Shown here in pieces: positions 1 through 6,744 of a stretch of DNA of 6,744 nucleotides; the first letter of the stretch is position 1, and every line of letters starts with the position of its first letter. The position numbers and the translations under genes were made by a program. Below the pieces are notes generated by a model. That model had not been told where the DNA came from. It ran no database searches and saw only the letters and a program-made list of their open reading frames with translations. Origin of the DNA: an uncultured Chlamydiae bacterium (GTDB lineage Bacteria; Chlamydiota; Chlamydiia; Chlamydiales; SM23-39); assembly GCA_903864395.1 (NCBI GenBank), contig CAIPFQ010000080.1:1-6744 (forward strand), in the 5' to 3' direction.

Positions 1-1285
1 GATTGATCTCCATCTTCTTTGGAAGGGGATCTTCTATAAGAGCTCTGGCAAATACAGGCTCCCAAAGGGCCCAAAGGGGGACAAGAAAAGTCTCGTACAC
101 CTCTTCTTCTTCTGGAAGAACAAATGCCTCAAGGCTTTTAGAACATTTTTCCAAACTTTTGCGCCAAAATTCCCAATTTTTTTCGCAGACCACAGGGAGC
201 GCCTGCACTGTCTCGTGAACCATCTGCCTTAAATTTTCTTTTTTAGGCCAAGGAAATTCTAATAAACGACGCCCCTCAATCGGCTTTGCAAACGGAAGCC
301 CCCCAACGCTGGCATCAAAAAAAGAAATTTCGGAATGGCGCAGCGCTAAAGCTTCCAACCAATGGCGCGCTAAGAGCCAATCGGGCTGAGAGAACACTGT
401 GGTTCCATTTTTTGCTTGTGTCTCAACAAGCCCCTCCGGAAGACCCCCTTGCCCATCCGCGTATTTAGCCCCTCCTTCATAACAAAAGTCGAGTCCCACA
501 AAAACAATGGGATTACACCCCATCCGCACGGCAATGGCTGTGAGAAAAGTACTCACTGTCCAGCCCCCATCAAAAGTTTTTCCATCCTGCAACCATTGAA
601 AATGCGTGTCGGGAAAAAGCAAAATATCTCCCTGAAGAAGAGGAAAATTTTCTACATTCATTCGGGGCTGGATACAGCAAGGGGCTCGCTGCGGCTGACT
701 CAGCGTCGCGATTTTATCAATCGACGCTGCGAAATGAGGCGCAAAAGACAAAAGATTCAAGGCATACCCTCCAGCAAAAATCAACGCTTTATCCTGGAAA
801 GATTCCAAAAAAGCCCTCTCTTTTTTAAGAGAGCCCCCCGCGCCAACAATGATCGCTGGCACATCTCTAAAATTTTTTTTAATCGCCATCCCATCGCGCA
901 TCACCCTGCCTCGCTGAAAATAGCTATTTCGCATTGCAGACACGCCCCAATCCGCTGCATCAGAGAGTCCAGCATTGATCGAGAGATGAGCTAAAGACAG
1001 CTCTTTGCGAAACCTCTTGAATCTGCCATCTTCCCCACCCCAAATATAAAGGGGCAAAAAAACAGCTTCCTGCGCTATTTTGTAGACGAGCAAGGAAATT
1101 TGCAGGGGGCTGTCAAGGGTTCGAAAAGAAACGCGCGCCCTCAAAGAAGATTCCCAAGGAAAACTAATTTCCTTCTCGCTCACCACGATTAAACGCCTCC
1201 CTTCTTCTTGGCTCAGCCAATCTTGAGCGAGGGGCCAATCACCCTCCGATTCGCTTAACACACACAAGAATTCAAGAGGTTCCAT
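1..1285 (-). CDS. DUF115 / MptE-like (Maf-like) protein, C-terminal end cut by window edge
   Basis: An uninterrupted minus-strand frame runs from ATG at 1285 past the left edge, giving 428 complete codons and no stop. Residues 143-153 read PAIIVGAGGSL, followed by an SID at 188-190 and RMGCNPIVFVGLDFCY at 254-269. This order matches the DUF115 family (6-hydroxymethylpterin diphosphokinase MptE-like): a nucleotide-binding glycine loop, a short acidic motif, then a hydrophobic strand ending in G-x-D. The usual GPSL of the loop is GGSL here. The family includes archaeal MptE and the flagellin-modifying Maf proteins; the substrate here cannot be told. The N-terminal 140 residues are less typical and may be a separate domain. 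No signal peptide or membrane segment is visible, so it is probably cytosolic. The ATG lies 14 bp inside the upstream gene, an in-frame TGA sits 9 bp before it, and no strong Shine-Dalgarno is present, so coupled translation is likely. Family is fairly sure; function is unknown. Confidence 0.75.
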   Translation of the reverse strand, partial: MEPLEFLCVLSESEGDWPLAQDWLSQEEGRRLIVVSEKEISFPWESSLRARVSFRTLDSPLQISLLVYKIAQEAVFLPLYIWGGEDGRFKRFRKELSLAHLSINAGLSDAADWGVSAMRNSYFQRGRVMRDGMAIKKNFRDVPAIIVGAGGSLKKERAFLESFQDKALIFAGGYALNLLSFAPHFAASIDKIATLSQPQRAPCCIQPRMNVENFPLLQGDILLFPDTHFQWLQDGKTFDGGWTVSTFLTAIAVRMGCNPIVFVGLDFCYEGGAKYADGQGGLPEGLVETQAKNGTTVFSQPDWLLARHWLEALALRHSEISFFDASVGGLPFAKPIEGRRLLEFPWPKKENLRQMVHETVQALPVVCEKNWEFWRKSLEKCSKSLEAFVLPEEEEVYETFLVPLWALWEPVFARALIEDPLPKKMEIN

Positions 1286-1637
1286 ATTTTTTCAATTCTG
1301 CAAAAGAAGGGATAAAAGGCACCGAGACAATGCGCCCCTGTTCCATCCATAATGTTTTGATTTGCGTCTGAGACGCTAGAGTAATAAAGGGGGCACCCAC
1401 AGAGCGATTGTACCCAAATGCTTGTCTTTCAGCAAGAAGATCTAAAATCTCAGCCTTACATTCAACTAAAAGAAGGGCTTTTAACCCCTCACCCCACGGA
1501 AGAGAACAAAGAATATCTACACGGCGCAAAGAGGCGATCTCTTTTTCCACAGAAAGCAGAGCTTTGGGATACCCAAGCTTTTCGATCATAAGGGCGAGCA
1601 CGCGCTGGCGCACCCTTTCTTCTGGGGCCTGGCGCAC
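1272..1637 (-). CDS. Small HsdR-N-terminal-like PD-(D/E)XK protein
   Basis: This 121-residue protein resembles the stand-alone 'type I restriction enzyme HsdR N-terminal domain' proteins (HSDR_N_2-like), familiar from Bacteroidetes. Visible features in order are PEERVRQ (5-11), GYP (22-24), an acidic pair near E31/E33, RRVDIL with D41, VECKAE with E59 and K61, then Q72 and Y76-N77. E31/E33, D41 and E59-x-K61 form a complete PD-(D/E)XK nuclease-type site. No helicase, HsdM or HsdS gene is nearby, so this is not a working type I restriction system; a nucleic-acid role is inference. It lies between hpf and the DUF115 gene, overlapping the latter by 14 bp. The first canonical start is GTG at 1637. 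However, the 11 codons upstream in the same frame encode ELFDPVR, which I recognise as part of this family's N-terminus, so the true start may be ATA at 1670. Confidence 0.7.
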   Translation of the reverse strand: MRQAPEERVRQRVLALMIEKLGYPKALLSVEKEIASLRRVDILCSLPWGEGLKALLLVECKAEILDLLAERQAFGYNRSVGAPFITLASQTQIKTLWMEQGRIVSVPFIPSFAELKKYGTS

Positions 1638-1666
1638 CTTTTGAGAGCGGACGGGGTCGAAAAGCT

Positions 1667-1670
1667 CTAT
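1667..1670 (-). promoter_or_regulatory. Candidate non-canonical ATA start overlapping the hpf stop (ATAG)
   Basis: The hpf stop TAG (1669-1667) and an in-frame ATA for the HsdR-like gene (1670-1668) share a four-base ATAG overlap, laid out like the ATGA junctions of the other operon. Starting here adds IELFDPVRSQK before the GTG at 1637. The frame stays open upstream to a TAA near 1726 but contains no ATG, GTG, TTG or CTG. A weak G-rich stretch (GGGTTGG) lies upstream. AUA initiation is rare, so GTG initiation, a point mutation in an ancestral ATG, or a sequence error remain possible. Confidence 0.4.
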
Positions 1671-2290
1671 TGGATTTGCACCAACCCAAAATTGCGATCT
1701 TCCCTTCGGTAGAGCAACTTGAGTTTATGGTCCTCTTCCGAGCGATAAATCAAAAACGGCTCTCCCAGAATTTCCATTTTCATCAACGCCTCGTCTTGCG
1801 TCCAAGTCTTAATCTTCATCGTCTCTGTCGACACAACCCGATGTGGCGTCAAAAGATCTTCCTCTGCATTCACCCCTTGCGCTGCAATCTCGTCATTGTA
1901 CTCTTTGAGCTCATCGTACAAAGGCTCAATCACATTCACATGGACATCAACTGCACTCAAATGTTTCGCCCGATACGATTGCAGCCTTGTTTTATATCTG
2001 CGCACAAGCTTCACAAGCCGATCGGTGGCCTTATCAATCGCAGAATAGAGGCTGTCAGTACTCGCCTTCACTTTTACATGGAAATGAATGAAATTCATAA
2101 GGATAGAACAAGTGTTCTCTAATTTTTGCGTATCGAGAGTGACTGTAATGTCGATGATTTGGTCTGCGATCCTTTCGATGCGGGAGAGCTTTTCCCAAAC
2201 ATAATTTCGAATGGCTTCCGTCACTTGAAGTTGTTTTCCAACAACATAGATCGTATAGCCATCCTTCGCGAATTTGTCCTCTTTCCCCAT
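1667..2290 (-). CDS. hpf: Long-form ribosome hibernation promoting factor (HPF/YfiA family)
   Basis: This 207-residue protein has both domains of long-form HPF. The N-terminal S30AE domain spans about residues 13-115, with YVVGKQLQVTEAIRNYVWEKL at its start and a basic stretch VRRYKTRLQSYRAKH near 97-110. An acidic linker of roughly 35 residues follows, then the C-terminal dimerisation domain at 151-207 (VVSTETMKIK, ALMKMEILG, FLIYR, YRREDRNFGLVQ). In this family the N-terminal domain occupies the decoding region of the 30S subunit and the C-terminal domain pairs two ribosomes into inactive 100S dimers. That role suits a developmental cycle with a dormant stage, though this is inference. The ATG at 2290 is the only good start, with a GGAG 11 nt upstream and a promoter just before it. 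The gene heads a minus-strand operon, and its stop touches the next gene. Older annotations call such proteins sigma-54 modulation protein. Confidence 0.93.
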   Translation of the reverse strand: MGKEDKFAKDGYTIYVVGKQLQVTEAIRNYVWEKLSRIERIADQIIDITVTLDTQKLENTCSILMNFIHFHVKVKASTDSLYSAIDKATDRLVKLVRRYKTRLQSYRAKHLSAVDVHVNVIEPLYDELKEYNDEIAAQGVNAEEDLLTPHRVVSTETMKIKTWTQDEALMKMEILGEPFLIYRSEEDHKLKLLYRREDRNFGLVQIQ

Positions 2291-2317
2291 AATTTCTATG
2301 ACTCCGTGTTACCCCCT

Positions 2318-2346
2318 ACAATACCGTTCTTTTCGAGACTTTGCAA
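2318..2346 (-). promoter_or_regulatory. Promoter of the hpf operon
   Basis: On the minus strand, TTGCAA (2346-2341) and TATTGT (2323-2318) are separated by exactly 17 bp, a good match to a housekeeping sigma-70-type promoter (sigma-66 in Chlamydiae). Transcription would begin near 2311, giving a leader of about 20 nt that holds the GGAG at 2305-2302. Seen by eye; no start site is known. Confidence 0.6.
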
Positions 2347-2363
2347 GGGGGAAAAAGTTCTTA

Positions 2364-2393
2364 TTTCCAAGGAATCCCTAAATCCTGTATTGT
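2364..2393 (+). promoter_or_regulatory. Candidate promoter of the purA operon
   Basis: A TATTGT at 2388-2393, identical to the -10 of the divergent hpf promoter, is preceded 18 bp upstream by TTTCCA (2364-2369), a four-of-six match to the -35 consensus. Transcription would begin near 2400, leaving about 20 nt before purA. The ribosome site is GAGAAG at 2410-2415, five bases from the ATG. Weaker than the hpf promoter; placement supported by the divergent gap. Confidence 0.4.
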
Positions 2394-2411
2394 TGATGAG
2401 AACGCTTTTGA

Positions 2412-3698
<1,287 letters not shown>

Positions 3699-4475
3699 AT
3701 GGCAATAGCGCAAAAAAAAAGAACAAAGTCGGAAAGTTTTTTTTCTGAAGATCAATTGTTAAGTCTCCAGGAAAATCCTGTCCCTCATCATATTGCCATT
3801 ATTATGGACGGCAATCGGAGATGGGCAAAACAAAGAGGGTTGCCAATAAAAATGGGGCACTGGGAAGGCGCTGAAACCTTAACAGACGCAGTTGAAGCCG
3901 CTTCTGCTCTGGGCGTAAAAACTTTGACCGTTTATTCTTTTTCCACGGAAAATTGGGGCAGAGCGCAAGAAGAAATCGAAGCTCTCATGCAACTTTTCTC
4001 AACCTATCTGCGTCTCAAGAAAAGTTCCATGGTTCGCGATGGGGTGCGCTTAGACACAATTGGAGACCTTTCTCGATTCCCTCAAGAGGTAAGGGGCGCG
4101 TTCCAATCGACAAAAGAAGCAACAAGTCATTGCAAAAAAATCAATTTAGTCTTAGCCATGAATTATGGGGGGCGCGACGAGATTCGTCGAACGTTTGTGA
4201 AAATGCTTCAAGAAAACAAAAATCTCCATGTAAATCCCGAGCAAATCACTGAGGATCTCATTGCAAAACACTTGGACACAATGCCCTGGGGAGATCCAGA
4301 GCTTCTCATTCGAACGAGTGGAGAGATGCGAGTCAGTAATTTTCTTCTTTGGCAAATGTCTTATGCGGAAATCTACATGACAGAAAAACTGTGGCCCGAC
4401 TTTACCCCTAAAGACCTTTTTGAAGCGATTGTCTCCTTTCAAAAAAGGGGTCGCAGACTGGGAGAGGGAGGATGA
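3699..4475 (+). CDS. uppS: Isoprenyl transferase (undecaprenyl diphosphate synthase)
   Basis: A cis-prenyltransferase that extends farnesyl diphosphate with isopentenyl diphosphate to make the C55 lipid carrier for peptidoglycan and other envelope glycans; it acts at the inner membrane face. The 258 residues show the family's blocks: IIMDGNRRWAK with metal-binding D37, GH at 53-54 (H54 corresponds to E. coli H43), YSFSTENW at 79-86, NYGGRDEI at 155-162, and the diphosphate-binding region ELLIRTSGEMRVSNFLLWQ at 201-219 with R205, R211 and S213, then the conserved E224 in YAEIY. About 26 residues precede the conserved core, more than in E. coli. The ATG follows the purA TAA with no gap and no clear Shine-Dalgarno, so translation is probably coupled to purA. 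Codons 5-8 contain a run of nine A (3712-3720) and T8 follows at 3737-3744. The TGA overlaps the cdsA ATG in ATGA. Confidence 0.96.
   Translation: MAIAQKKRTKSESFFSEDQLLSLQENPVPHHIAIIMDGNRRWAKQRGLPIKMGHWEGAETLTDAVEAASALGVKTLTVYSFSTENWGRAQEEIEALMQLFSTYLRLKKSSMVRDGVRLDTIGDLSRFPQEVRGAFQSTKEATSHCKKINLVLAMNYGGRDEIRRTFVKMLQENKNLHVNPEQITEDLIAKHLDTMPWGDPELLIRTSGEMRVSNFLLWQMSYAEIYMTEKLWPDFTPKDLFEAIVSFQKRGRRLGEGG
4460..4471 (+). promoter_or_regulatory. Double Shine-Dalgarno before cdsA, leaving two possible starts
   Basis: Two purine-rich sites lie in tandem: GGGAG at 4460-4464, seven bases before ATG 4472, and GGAGG at 4467-4471, touching that ATG but six bases before an in-frame GTG at 4478. The first suits ATG and the ATGA coupling with uppS; the second, stronger one suits GTG. 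The protein differs by only two residues. Confidence 0.5.
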
Positions 4476-5329
4476 TTGTGATCCAAGACTTTATTCGAAG
4501 GATTATTCTCTCCGCAGTACTTATTTTAGGCACCTCTTTATTGCTCCTATATGCGCAAACCCTTTGGGCGCAGTGGCTAACAGCACTTTGCACAGCCTCT
4601 TTAAGTGCGATAGCCATTTGGGAATATGGGCAATTTGTCAAAAAAAAAGGGGGGCAAATGATTTTGCCTGCCCTGATCGGAATTGGGATTGCCCAAACGC
4701 TTTCTTTTTTTTTTGCTGCGCTCTGGTTTGAGGGCTCCTGGGCTCTTCCCTCTCTTGTATTTTTTGTAGGCTTTTTGATTCTCATCGCGCTTCACTTTAG
4801 GGATAAGAACGGGGCGATTGTCAATTTAGCCGTCTCTTCCTTTGGTTTGATCTATATTGCGATCCCGATGGGTCTTCTCTTGGGCATTTTTTATGGTTCT
4901 GGAACTTTGCAAGACGGCAGATTTTGGATTTGCTATCTTTTGATTGTCACAAAAATTTCAGATGTTGGCGCCTATTTCGCTGGGAATCTTTGGGGAAAAA
5001 GAAAACTGGCTCCCATGATTAGCCCTGGAAAAACCATAGAAGGTGCCATTGGCGGACTTGCCTGTTCTATTTTTGCCAGCTTAGCTTTTTACGCCATCAG
5101 CGATTTTTCTGGGACGGTCCGTTTTTCCTTAGGGGCTTTGGAAGCCATTGTTTTGGGAGCTCTTCTTGGAAGTATTGGACAATTTGGAGATCTCGCAGAA
5201 TCGCTGCTGAAGCGCGATGCGAATAAGAAAGATAGCAATACCCTACCAGGGCTTGGTGGTGTTCTAGATTTAATTGATTCTCTTCTTTTTAATTCTTTTA
5301 TTATTTTCTTTTACACACAACTTTTATGA
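4472..5329 (+). CDS. cdsA: Phosphatidate cytidylyltransferase (CDP-diacylglycerol synthase)
   Basis: Converts phosphatidic acid and CTP to CDP-diacylglycerol, the precursor of all bacterial phospholipid head-group classes, in the inner membrane. The 285-residue protein is strongly hydrophobic with several membrane spans (about 10-28, 33-50, 65-85, 91-108, 117-140, 190-210, 222-236, 266-283). The C-terminal signature is clear: SPGKTIEGAIGG at 184-195, GQFGDLAESLLKRDANKKD at 236-254, and PGLGGVLDLIDS at 259-270. In the classical signature the last block reads PGHGG..DR.DS; here His and Arg are both Leu, while the acidic residues D266 and D269 remain. Start is ATG 4472 (ATGA overlap with uppS) or possibly GTG 4478. 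It overlaps cmk in the same ATGA manner. The gene holds an A9-G6 run (4640-4654) and a T10 run (4705-4714). Next to PlsC, which makes its substrate, the assignment is secure. Confidence 0.94.
   Translation: MIVIQDFIRRIILSAVLILGTSLLLLYAQTLWAQWLTALCTASLSAIAIWEYGQFVKKKGGQMILPALIGIGIAQTLSFFFAALWFEGSWALPSLVFFVGFLILIALHFRDKNGAIVNLAVSSFGLIYIAIPMGLLLGIFYGSGTLQDGRFWICYLLIVTKISDVGAYFAGNLWGKRKLAPMISPGKTIEGAIGGLACSIFASLAFYAISDFSGTVRFSLGALEAIVLGALLGSIGQFGDLAESLLKRDANKKDSNTLPGLGGVLDLIDSLLFNSFIIFFYTQLL
4705..4714 (+). repeat. T10 homopolymer inside cdsA
   Basis: Ten consecutive T encode the Ser-Phe-Phe-Phe stretch at residues 78-81 of CdsA, in a membrane segment. A second tract, nine A followed by six G, lies 50 bp upstream at 4640-4654. 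Runs this long are prone to replication and transcription slippage and to sequencing error; the cdsA frame is intact as given. Confidence 0.8.
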
Positions 5330-6639
5330 TTATTGTAATAGATGGTCCCGCAGGGACTGGAAAATCAACGGTCGCAAGACACTTAGCACAAAAGCTTGGA
5401 TTTATCTTTTTCGATACAGGAGCTATGTATCGATCGGTCGCTTGGATGGTGATTCAGGCGGGAGTAGATCCAAAAAATCGAGAAGCAGTCGCTCAATTAC
5501 TTTCTGAATTTACCTATGAAATCAAAACTGAGACCCATGGAGAAAAACGATATTTTTCTTGTGGGACGGATGTCACAGAGGCAATTCGAGTACCCATGAT
5601 TTCAGAGGCAGCCTCCCAAGTAGCTATGTATCCAGAGGTGCGTCAATCTTTAGTGCGAATCCAAAGAGAGTTTGGGAAAAAATTGAGCGCCGTGTTTGAA
5701 GGGCGCGACATGGGAACCGTCGTCTTCCCTGACGCCGATCTCAAAATCTTTCTCACAGCGACGCCCTATGAGAGAGCGGTGAGACGCTTAAGAGAGCTTC
5801 AGAATAAATTTCCCGACATGGCCGATTCGCTTCGTTTTGAACAGATTTTAGAAGAGATTCAAGAGAGAGATAAGAATGATTGCACGCGCCCAGAATCTCC
5901 TTTAAAAAAAGCTGTGGATGCCCACTGCATTGACACTTCAAAGCTCAGTGCGGCAGAGGTGATAGAAAAGATTCTGAAACTCGTCCCTAAAAAAAAATAT
6001 TCTCCGATGAAGTTTTCTTATTGGAGCGTCTATTGGATGACTAGGTCTTTTTTCAAACTATGTTTTCGCTTAAAAGTGTATGGATTAGAAAACTTTCGCC
6101 CTGGATGTGGCATTATTGCTGCCAACCACGCTTCCAACTTCGACCCCCCCGTACTTTCTGTCTCTTGCCCAGAAGAGGTGCATTTTTTAGCGAAGGATTC
6201 CCTTTTTCACATTCCCCTTTTAGGAAGACTCATTCGTTGTCTTAATTCGCATCCTGTCGCAAGAGCAGCCTCCGACGCATCCACTTTTCGCGACTTGCTC
6301 AAAATTCTTCAAGGGGGAGAAAAAGTGATTTTATTTCCCGAAGGCAAACGCACTCCAGACGGGAACCTTCAGCCCTTGGAGAGGGGGCTGCCTTTTATCA
6401 TGCAAAAATCGCAGTGCCCGATCTTTCCCGCCTTTATCGATGGCACTTTTTCTATTTGGCCGATCCAAAAAAAGCTTCCCAAACTTTTTGGCAAAATTAC
6501 GGTGATCTTTGGCTCCCCCATTGAATGGAGCGATTTTGCAACGCTAAACAAGCGTGAAGCAGAGAAGCTCATTTTAGAAAGAACGAAGAAAGCCCTCGAA
6601 GACCTTGAGAAAAAACTAAAAAACATGCGGCCAAGATGA
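5326..6639 (+). CDS. cmk-plsC: Cytidylate kinase fused in frame to 1-acylglycerol-3-phosphate acyltransferase (Cmk-PlsC)
   Basis: The 437-codon frame holds two complete enzymes. Residues 1-222 are Cmk, which phosphorylates CMP/dCMP with ATP: P-loop DGPAGTGKST (6-15), FFDTGAMYR (28-36), EGRDMGTVVFPDADLKIFLTA (125-145) and lid RDKNDCTRPESP (181-192). Residues 228-437 are PlsC, which acylates lysophosphatidic acid to phosphatidic acid at the membrane: catalytic NHASNFD (267-273; H268, D273), FPEGKRTPDG (337-346) and FPAFIDGT (367-374). Each part has the length of the free enzyme, and I recall cmk and plsC as separate adjacent genes in Chlamydia. The joint is PKKKYSP-M228, coded by nine A (5989-5997). 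With eight A, cmk would stop at TGA 6008-6010, overlapping ATG 6007-6009 of a 210-residue PlsC. The fusion may thus be real, a sequencing indel, or resolved by slippage. The start overlaps the cdsA stop as ATGA, without a Shine-Dalgarno. The last four codons lie in a tRNA gene. Confidence 0.9.
   Translation: MIIVIDGPAGTGKSTVARHLAQKLGFIFFDTGAMYRSVAWMVIQAGVDPKNREAVAQLLSEFTYEIKTETHGEKRYFSCGTDVTEAIRVPMISEAASQVAMYPEVRQSLVRIQREFGKKLSAVFEGRDMGTVVFPDADLKIFLTATPYERAVRRLRELQNKFPDMADSLRFEQILEEIQERDKNDCTRPESPLKKAVDAHCIDTSKLSAAEVIEKILKLVPKKKYSPMKFSYWSVYWMTRSFFKLCFRLKVYGLENFRPGCGIIAANHASNFDPPVLSVSCPEEVHFLAKDSLFHIPLLGRLIRCLNSHPVARAASDASTFRDLLKILQGGEKVILFPEGKRTPDGNLQPLERGLPFIMQKSQCPIFPAFIDGTFSIWPIQKKLPKLFGKITVIFGSPIEWSDFATLNKREAEKLILERTKKALEDLEKKLKNMRPR
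5989..5997 (+). repeat. A9 tract at the cmk/plsC junction
   Basis: Nine A encode the three Lys of PKKK, between the end of the kinase and the acyltransferase's likely Met. Losing one A gives Cmk ending ...PKKNILR with a stop in ATGA (6007-6010), the junction type used twice upstream in this operon. Gaining one A leads to a TAG near 6043 and a truncated acyltransferase frame. Confidence 0.75.
6610..6625 (-). terminator. U-rich tract directly after tRNA-Leu, possible terminator
   Basis: Downstream of the tRNA 3' end, minus-strand sequence reads TG, six T, AG, six T. No separate hairpin precedes it, but the folded tRNA could serve as the stem. It lies wholly within the 3' end of the convergent acyltransferase coding region. 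The T runs equal Lys codons on the other strand, so chance is possible. Confidence 0.3.
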
Positions 6640-6709
6640 CTCGAACATCCACCGAGTTGCCCCGACTAGAACCTGAATCTAGCGCGTCTGCCAATTCCGC
6701 CATGGCCGC
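6626..6709 (-). tRNA. tRNA-Leu (anticodon CAG)
   Basis: The 84-nt minus-strand sequence folds as a class II tRNA. The acceptor stem is GCGGCCA with TGGCCGC, discriminator A at 6626. A three-pair D stem GCG/CGC follows, with a D loop containing GG. The anticodon stem CTAGA/TCTAG encloses TTCAGGT, so the anticodon is CAG (6675-6673) and it reads CUG. The long variable arm CGGG-GCAA-CTCG is typical of leucine and serine tRNAs; anticodon and discriminator A fit leucine. The T arm has TTCGAGT. CCA is not encoded and must be added by the nucleotidyltransferase. The gene is convergent with the lipid operon, and its last 14 bases overlap the cmk-plsC coding end. Confidence 0.95.
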
Positions 6710-6719
6710 AGAACCGTAG

Positions 6720-6725
6720 AGTATA
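6720..6725 (-). promoter_or_regulatory. Candidate -10 element for tRNA-Leu
   Basis: Minus-strand TATACT lies with its 3' end 11 bases before the first tRNA base, a good position for a -10 hexamer giving a short 5' leader. The matching -35 would fall at or beyond the right window edge, so the promoter cannot be confirmed here. Confidence 0.45.
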
Positions 6726-6744
6726 GGGTGATCTTGCTTTTAGA

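Noticed and set aside
3..994. Three plus-strand open frames of 60-192 codons
   Set aside because: They lie opposite the continuous minus-strand DUF115 frame, which has clear family motifs. Their translations are low-complexity and rich in Lys, Arg and Pro, with no recognisable domain.
1272..1670. A restriction-modification or defence system suggested by the HsdR-like protein
   Set aside because: There is no helicase domain, methylase, specificity subunit or other defence gene; the protein is a stand-alone domain in a housekeeping operon.
6626..6709. Reading the tRNA-like sequence as a plus-strand terminator hairpin for the lipid operon
   Set aside because: The minus strand gives a complete tRNA with all conserved parts, and no T-run follows on the plus strand. 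Antisense folding might still slow polymerase, but this is not shown.

Overview
The window looks like chromosomal sequence from a member of the Chlamydiae, more likely an environmental (amoeba- or animal-associated) lineage than a Chlamydia pathogen. The main reason is the gene order uppS - cdsA - cmk - plsC, which I recall as a conserved run in Chlamydia genomes. The reduced, tightly packed gene layout also fits. A purA gene heads this run, which the classical human-pathogen species are not known to have. The assignment is inference from gene order and protein character, with no database search behind it.

Layout. Bases 1-2290 are a minus-strand operon read right to left: hpf (long-form ribosome hibernation factor), a small HsdR-N-terminal-like PD-(D/E)XK protein, and a DUF115/MptE-like protein that runs off the left edge. 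The genes overlap or nearly overlap. Bases 2291-2420 are a 130-bp divergent promoter region. Bases 2421-6639 are a plus-strand operon: purA, uppS, cdsA and a cmk-plsC reading frame. Its junctions are TAA|ATG with no gap, then two ATGA four-base overlaps. Bases 6626-6709 on the minus strand are a tRNA-Leu(CAG), convergent with the operon; its 3' end overlaps the end of the last coding region by 14 bp. A -10-like element precedes the tRNA, and the window ends there. No stretch over 300 bp lacks a gene.

How the genes work together. UppS makes the undecaprenyl carrier for cell-envelope glycan synthesis. PlsC makes phosphatidic acid, which CdsA activates with CTP to CDP-diacylglycerol. Cmk phosphorylates CMP, the by-product when phospholipid synthases consume CDP-diacylglycerol, so CTP can be regenerated. 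The block is therefore a coherent envelope-lipid operon. PurA (IMP to adenylosuccinate) adds the first step of AMP synthesis. The minus-strand operon joins a stress/stationary-phase ribosome factor to two poorly characterised proteins.

I do not see a defence system, mobile element, CRISPR array or clearly new multi-gene system. The observations most worth checking are: (1) the cmk-plsC fusion depends on a run of nine A at the domain junction, and one A fewer gives separate genes with an ATGA overlap; (2) the HsdR-like protein has family-like residues encoded upstream of its first canonical start codon, reachable from an ATA that overlaps the hpf stop; (3) the CDS/tRNA 3' overlap; and (4) changed signature residues in CdsA and in the DUF115 protein.
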